From: Pseudomonadota bacterium | GTDB taxonomy: Bacteria; Pseudomonadota; Gammaproteobacteria; Burkholderiales; Burkholderiaceae_D | Assembly (NCBI GenBank): GCA_023422955.1 | Contig: JAFAGG010000118.1 | Span: forward strand, 1 to 24,410 | Length of the DNA stretch: 24,410 bases | Direction: 5' to 3' | In this document: positions 22,045 to 24,410 of the stretch, piece after piece | Layout of the letters: every line of letters begins with the position of its first letter | Numbering within the stretch: position 1 is the stretch's first letter | Translations under genes and position numbers: made by a program | Notes under the pieces: model-generated | The model's database searches: none | What the model was told of the DNA's origin: nothing | What the model saw: only the letters and a program-made list of their open reading frames with translations

Positions 22045-23088
22045 ATGCAGCTCCGCGCCGACGCACTTGATGCGCATCTCGCCAACACGCTGGCGCCGCT
22101 GTATGTGATCACCAGCGATGAGCACCTGCTGGCGCTGGAAGCCGCCGACAAGATACGCAAGGCAGCGCGCCGGCAAGGCGTCTCGGAGCGGGAAGTCCTG
22201 ACGGCGGAGCGTTATTTCAAATGGGGCGAACTGCTGGCGGCCAACCAGTCGCAGTCACTGTTCGGCGATAAGAAACTGATCGAACTGCGCATCCCTTCCG
22301 GCAAGCCCGGCAAGGAAGGCGGCCAGGCGCTGCAGGAATACGCGGCCAATCTCAGCCCCGATAACGTAACGCTGATCACCCTGCCCAAGCTGGACTGGGC
22401 CACGCAAAAAGCGGCGTGGGTGAATACCTTGCAACAGGCCGGCATTTATATCGACATTCCGCTGGTCGAACGCGCGCAACTGCCGAACTGGATCGCCTCG
22501 CGCCTTTCTGCACAAGGCCAGAGCACCGAGCGCGAAGCGCTGCAATTCATTGCCGACCGGGTGGAAGGCAACCTGCTGGCGGCGCACCAGGAAATCCGCA
22601 AACTGGCCTTACTGCATCCGGAAGGCAAGCTCGGCTTCGAGCAGATCCAGGACGCGGTATTGAACGTGGCGCGCTATGATGTGTTCAAGCTCAACGAAGC
22701 GATGCTGGCGGGCGATGTGGCGCGCCTGGCGCGCATGGTGAACGGGCTGCAGGGTGAAGGCGAAGCGCTGCCGCTGGTGTTGTGGGCGGTGACGGAGGAA
22801 GTACGCACCTTGTACACGCTGAAGTCGGGCATGGAGCAAGGCAAGCCACTGGGCGCCTTGCTGAAGGAATACCGCATCTGGGGACCGCGCGAGCGCCTGA
22901 TGGAACCGGCGCTGCGGCGCCTGACGCGCGATGAACTGGGCGCCGCGCTGCAGCAGTGTGCGCAGATAGACAAAATGGTCAAGGGCCTGCGGGCACCGGC
23001 ATTCAGCGGCGATCCCTGGAACGCCTTGCTGCAGTTGGGAATGAGAATAGCCCTGGGACGGGAACTGGTGGCGGCGGCCGCCTCTTAA
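22045..23088 (+). CDS. holA: DNA polymerase III delta subunit
   Basis: The wrench of the clamp loader: opens the beta clamp during loading on DNA. The 347-residue protein starts MQLRADALDAHLANTLAPLYVITSDEHLLALEAADKIRKAARRQG, with SLFGDKKLIELRIPSGKPGKEGG, LITLPKLDW, ALQFIADRVEGNLLAAHQEIRKLALL and DVFKLNEAMLAGDVARLARMVNGLQGEGEALPLVLW. The C-terminal collar region has LRAPAFSGDPWNALLQLGMRIA. These are regular HolA features and the length is normal. The SD AAGGA ends about 5 nt before the ATG, overlapping the lptE end. It is 14 nt before proA. Confidence 0.96.
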   Translation: MQLRADALDAHLANTLAPLYVITSDEHLLALEAADKIRKAARRQGVSEREVLTAERYFKWGELLAANQSQSLFGDKKLIELRIPSGKPGKEGGQALQEYAANLSPDNVTLITLPKLDWATQKAAWVNTLQQAGIYIDIPLVERAQLPNWIASRLSAQGQSTEREALQFIADRVEGNLLAAHQEIRKLALLHPEGKLGFEQIQDAVLNVARYDVFKLNEAMLAGDVARLARMVNGLQGEGEALPLVLWAVTEEVRTLYTLKSGMEQGKPLGALLKEYRIWGPRERLMEPALRRLTRDELGAALQQCAQIDKMVKGLRAPAFSGDPWNALLQLGMRIALGRELVAAAAS

Positions 23089-23102
23089 TCGAGAGAAGCA
23101 AC

Positions 23103-24368
23103 ATGGATATCAAACAGTACATGAATGAAGTCGGTCAGCGCGCGCGCATCGCATCGCGTGCGATGGCCAAGGCGGACAGCGCTGCCAAGAACCGCGCGCT
23201 GCTGTGCATCGCCGCCGCAATCCGGCGCGATGCGGAAGCCCTGCGCACCGCCAACCGCGTGGACCTGGAAGCGGCGAAGAAGAACGGTCTGGAAGCAGCG
23301 ATGCTGGATCGCCTGACGCTGTCGGACAAGGCGATTGCCACCATGGCGGAAGGCCTGGAACAGATTGCTTCCTTGTCCGATCCCATCGGCGAAATCTCGA
23401 ACATGAAGATACGTCCGACCGGCATACAGATCGGCCAGATGCGCGTGCCGCTGGGCGTGATCGGCATCATTTACGAAGCGCGTCCCAATGTGACGGTCGA
23501 TGCGGCCGGCCTGTGCATCAAGAGCGGCAATGCGACGATATTGCGCGGCGGCTCGGAAGCGATTCACTGCAACCAGGCGCTGGCGAAGCTGGTCAAGGAA
23601 GGCCTGAACGAAGCAGGCCTGCCGGAAGATGCGGTGCAGATCATCGAGACCACGGATCGTGCGGCAGTCGGTGAGCTGATCACCATGCCCGAGTATGTAG
23701 ACGTGATCGTTCCTCGGGGCGGCAAAGGCCTGATCGAGCGGCTGATCAAGGAATCGAAAGTGCCGATGATCAAGCATCTGGACGGCATCTGCCATGTGTA
23801 CATCGACGACAAGGCCGATCTAGAAAAGGCGCTGAATGTCGCTTTCAATGCGAAATGCCATCGCTACGGCACCTGCAACACGATGGAAACCCTGCTGGTT
23901 GCACGCTCGATTGCACCGGCCGTGCTGCCCCGACTGGCGACGCTTTATCAAAGCAAGGAAGTGGAACTGCGCGTCGAAGACGATGCGCGCCTGATCCTGG
24001 GCGACTATCCCTTCCTGGCCGAGGCAGGCGAAGAAGACTGGTCCACCGAATATCTGGCACCCGTGCTGTCGATCAAGCTGGTCGATAACGTTGACGATGC
24101 GATCGAGCACATCAACCACTATTCCTCCAAGCACACGGACGCCATCATCACCGAAGACTATTCCCGCGCAATGCGCTTCCTGCGTGAAGTGGATTCCGCT
24201 TCGGTGATGATCAATGCCTCCACCCGCTTTGCCGATGGTTTCGAGTACGGACTGGGCGCGGAAATCGGCATTTCCAACGACAAGCTGCATGCGCGTGGGC
24301 CGGTTGGGCTGGAAGGATTGACTTCGCTGAAGTATGTGGTGTTTGGGCATGGGGAAGTGCGGGAGTGA
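23103..24368 (+). CDS. proA: Gamma-glutamyl phosphate reductase
   Basis: NADPH-dependent reduction of gamma-glutamyl phosphate to glutamate-5-semialdehyde, the second step of proline synthesis. The 421-residue member of the aldehyde dehydrogenase superfamily has VPLGVIGIIYEARPNVTVDAAGLCIKSGNATILRGGSEA and IVPRGGKGLI. The catalytic cysteine is in YGTCNTMETLLV (C258). It closes with STRFADGFEYGLGAEIGISNDKLHARGPVGLEGLTSLKYVVFGHGEVRE. The start MDIKQYMNEVGQRAR was chosen; the frame extends 49 codons upstream but inside holA. An SD-like GAGAGAAG precedes the ATG. No proB is present; having proA next to holA is seen in related genomes. A palindromic repeat starts 4 nt after its stop. Confidence 0.97.
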   Translation: MDIKQYMNEVGQRARIASRAMAKADSAAKNRALLCIAAAIRRDAEALRTANRVDLEAAKKNGLEAAMLDRLTLSDKAIATMAEGLEQIASLSDPIGEISNMKIRPTGIQIGQMRVPLGVIGIIYEARPNVTVDAAGLCIKSGNATILRGGSEAIHCNQALAKLVKEGLNEAGLPEDAVQIIETTDRAAVGELITMPEYVDVIVPRGGKGLIERLIKESKVPMIKHLDGICHVYIDDKADLEKALNVAFNAKCHRYGTCNTMETLLVARSIAPAVLPRLATLYQSKEVELRVEDDARLILGDYPFLAEAGEEDWSTEYLAPVLSIKLVDNVDDAIEHINHYSSKHTDAIITEDYSRAMRFLREVDSASVMINASTRFADGFEYGLGAEIGISNDKLHARGPVGLEGLTSLKYVVFGHGEVRE

Positions 24369-24371
24369 TGT

Positions 24372-24410
24372 GCTCAGGTTCCTTCCCCTTGAAGGGGAGG
24401 GAACCTGAGC
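24372..24410. repeat. Long palindromic repeat after proA
   Basis: A 39-nt near-perfect inverted repeat: 19-bp arms, one T-G wobble, one central base, starting with GCTCAGG and running to the last base of the window. It shares the exact 18-nt core CCTTCCCCTTGAAGGGGA with the leuS repeat. It may be a dispersed repeat doubling as a 3' hairpin of proA mRNA; whether a T tract follows cannot be seen. Confidence 0.8.

Noticed and set aside
1..24410. CRISPR array, tRNA, rRNA, prophage or insertion sequence
   Set aside because: No regularly spaced repeats, tRNA-like cloverleaf, rRNA sequence, transposase or phage gene was recognised; every long stretch is filled by conserved core genes.

Overview
This window looks like a stretch of core chromosome from a betaproteobacterium, most likely of the Burkholderiales and close to the Oxalobacteraceae (Herminiimonas, Collimonas and Janthinobacterium types). 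That placement rests on recalled gene order (hda-HAD-pcnB-folK-dNK-panB; hrcA/nadK/recN/hemH/grpE-dnaK-dnaJ; fur/bamE-dapB; leuS-lptE-holA-proA), the protein wording and the GC-rich codon use. No database search was possible. Twenty-one coding genes are readable. I see no rRNA, tRNA, CRISPR array, prophage or insertion sequence.

Layout. (1) Positions 1-4657, plus strand: a tightly packed run of hda (3' end only), a HAD phosphatase, pcnB, folK, a DUF486 membrane protein, a deoxynucleoside kinase and panB. Most junctions overlap by 4-8 nt, which suggests one translationally coupled operon. It meets the convergent carbonic anhydrase gene at a bidirectional terminator. (2) Positions 4788-13530, minus strand: nadK, recN, hemH, grpE, dnaK, dnaJ, then can. 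The chaperone block carries two good heat-shock (sigma-32 type) promoters, one before grpE and one before dnaK. It also has a hairpin between dnaK and dnaJ and a terminator after dnaJ. (3) From 13764, plus strand: hrcA, divergent from nadK, then a YfcE-like phosphodiesterase that converges on fur. (4) fur (minus) and bamE (plus) diverge from an 88-nt control region with overlapping promoters, a dyad and a weak Fur-box-like site; dapB follows bamE. (5) After a 382-nt gap with no convincing gene come exbB-exbD without tonB, then leuS-lptE-holA-proA.

How the genes work together. The chaperone block makes the DnaK-DnaJ-GrpE folding machine, with HrcA, a heat-shock repressor, encoded close by. bamE and lptE both serve outer-membrane biogenesis. 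fur and exbBD relate to iron. hda and holA act on replication. folK, panB, hemH, nadK, dapB and proA are single biosynthetic steps (folate, pantothenate, heme, NADP, lysine/diaminopimelate, proline).

I did not find a new multi-gene system. The most unusual item is a palindromic repeat apparently carried in frame inside leuS, whose 18-nt core recurs in the palindrome just after proA. Next are the heat-shock promoter arrangement without a CIRCE operator, the fur/bamE control region, possible leaderless or SD-less starts (hrcA, nadK, bamE), and a perfect 20-bp palindrome after panB.
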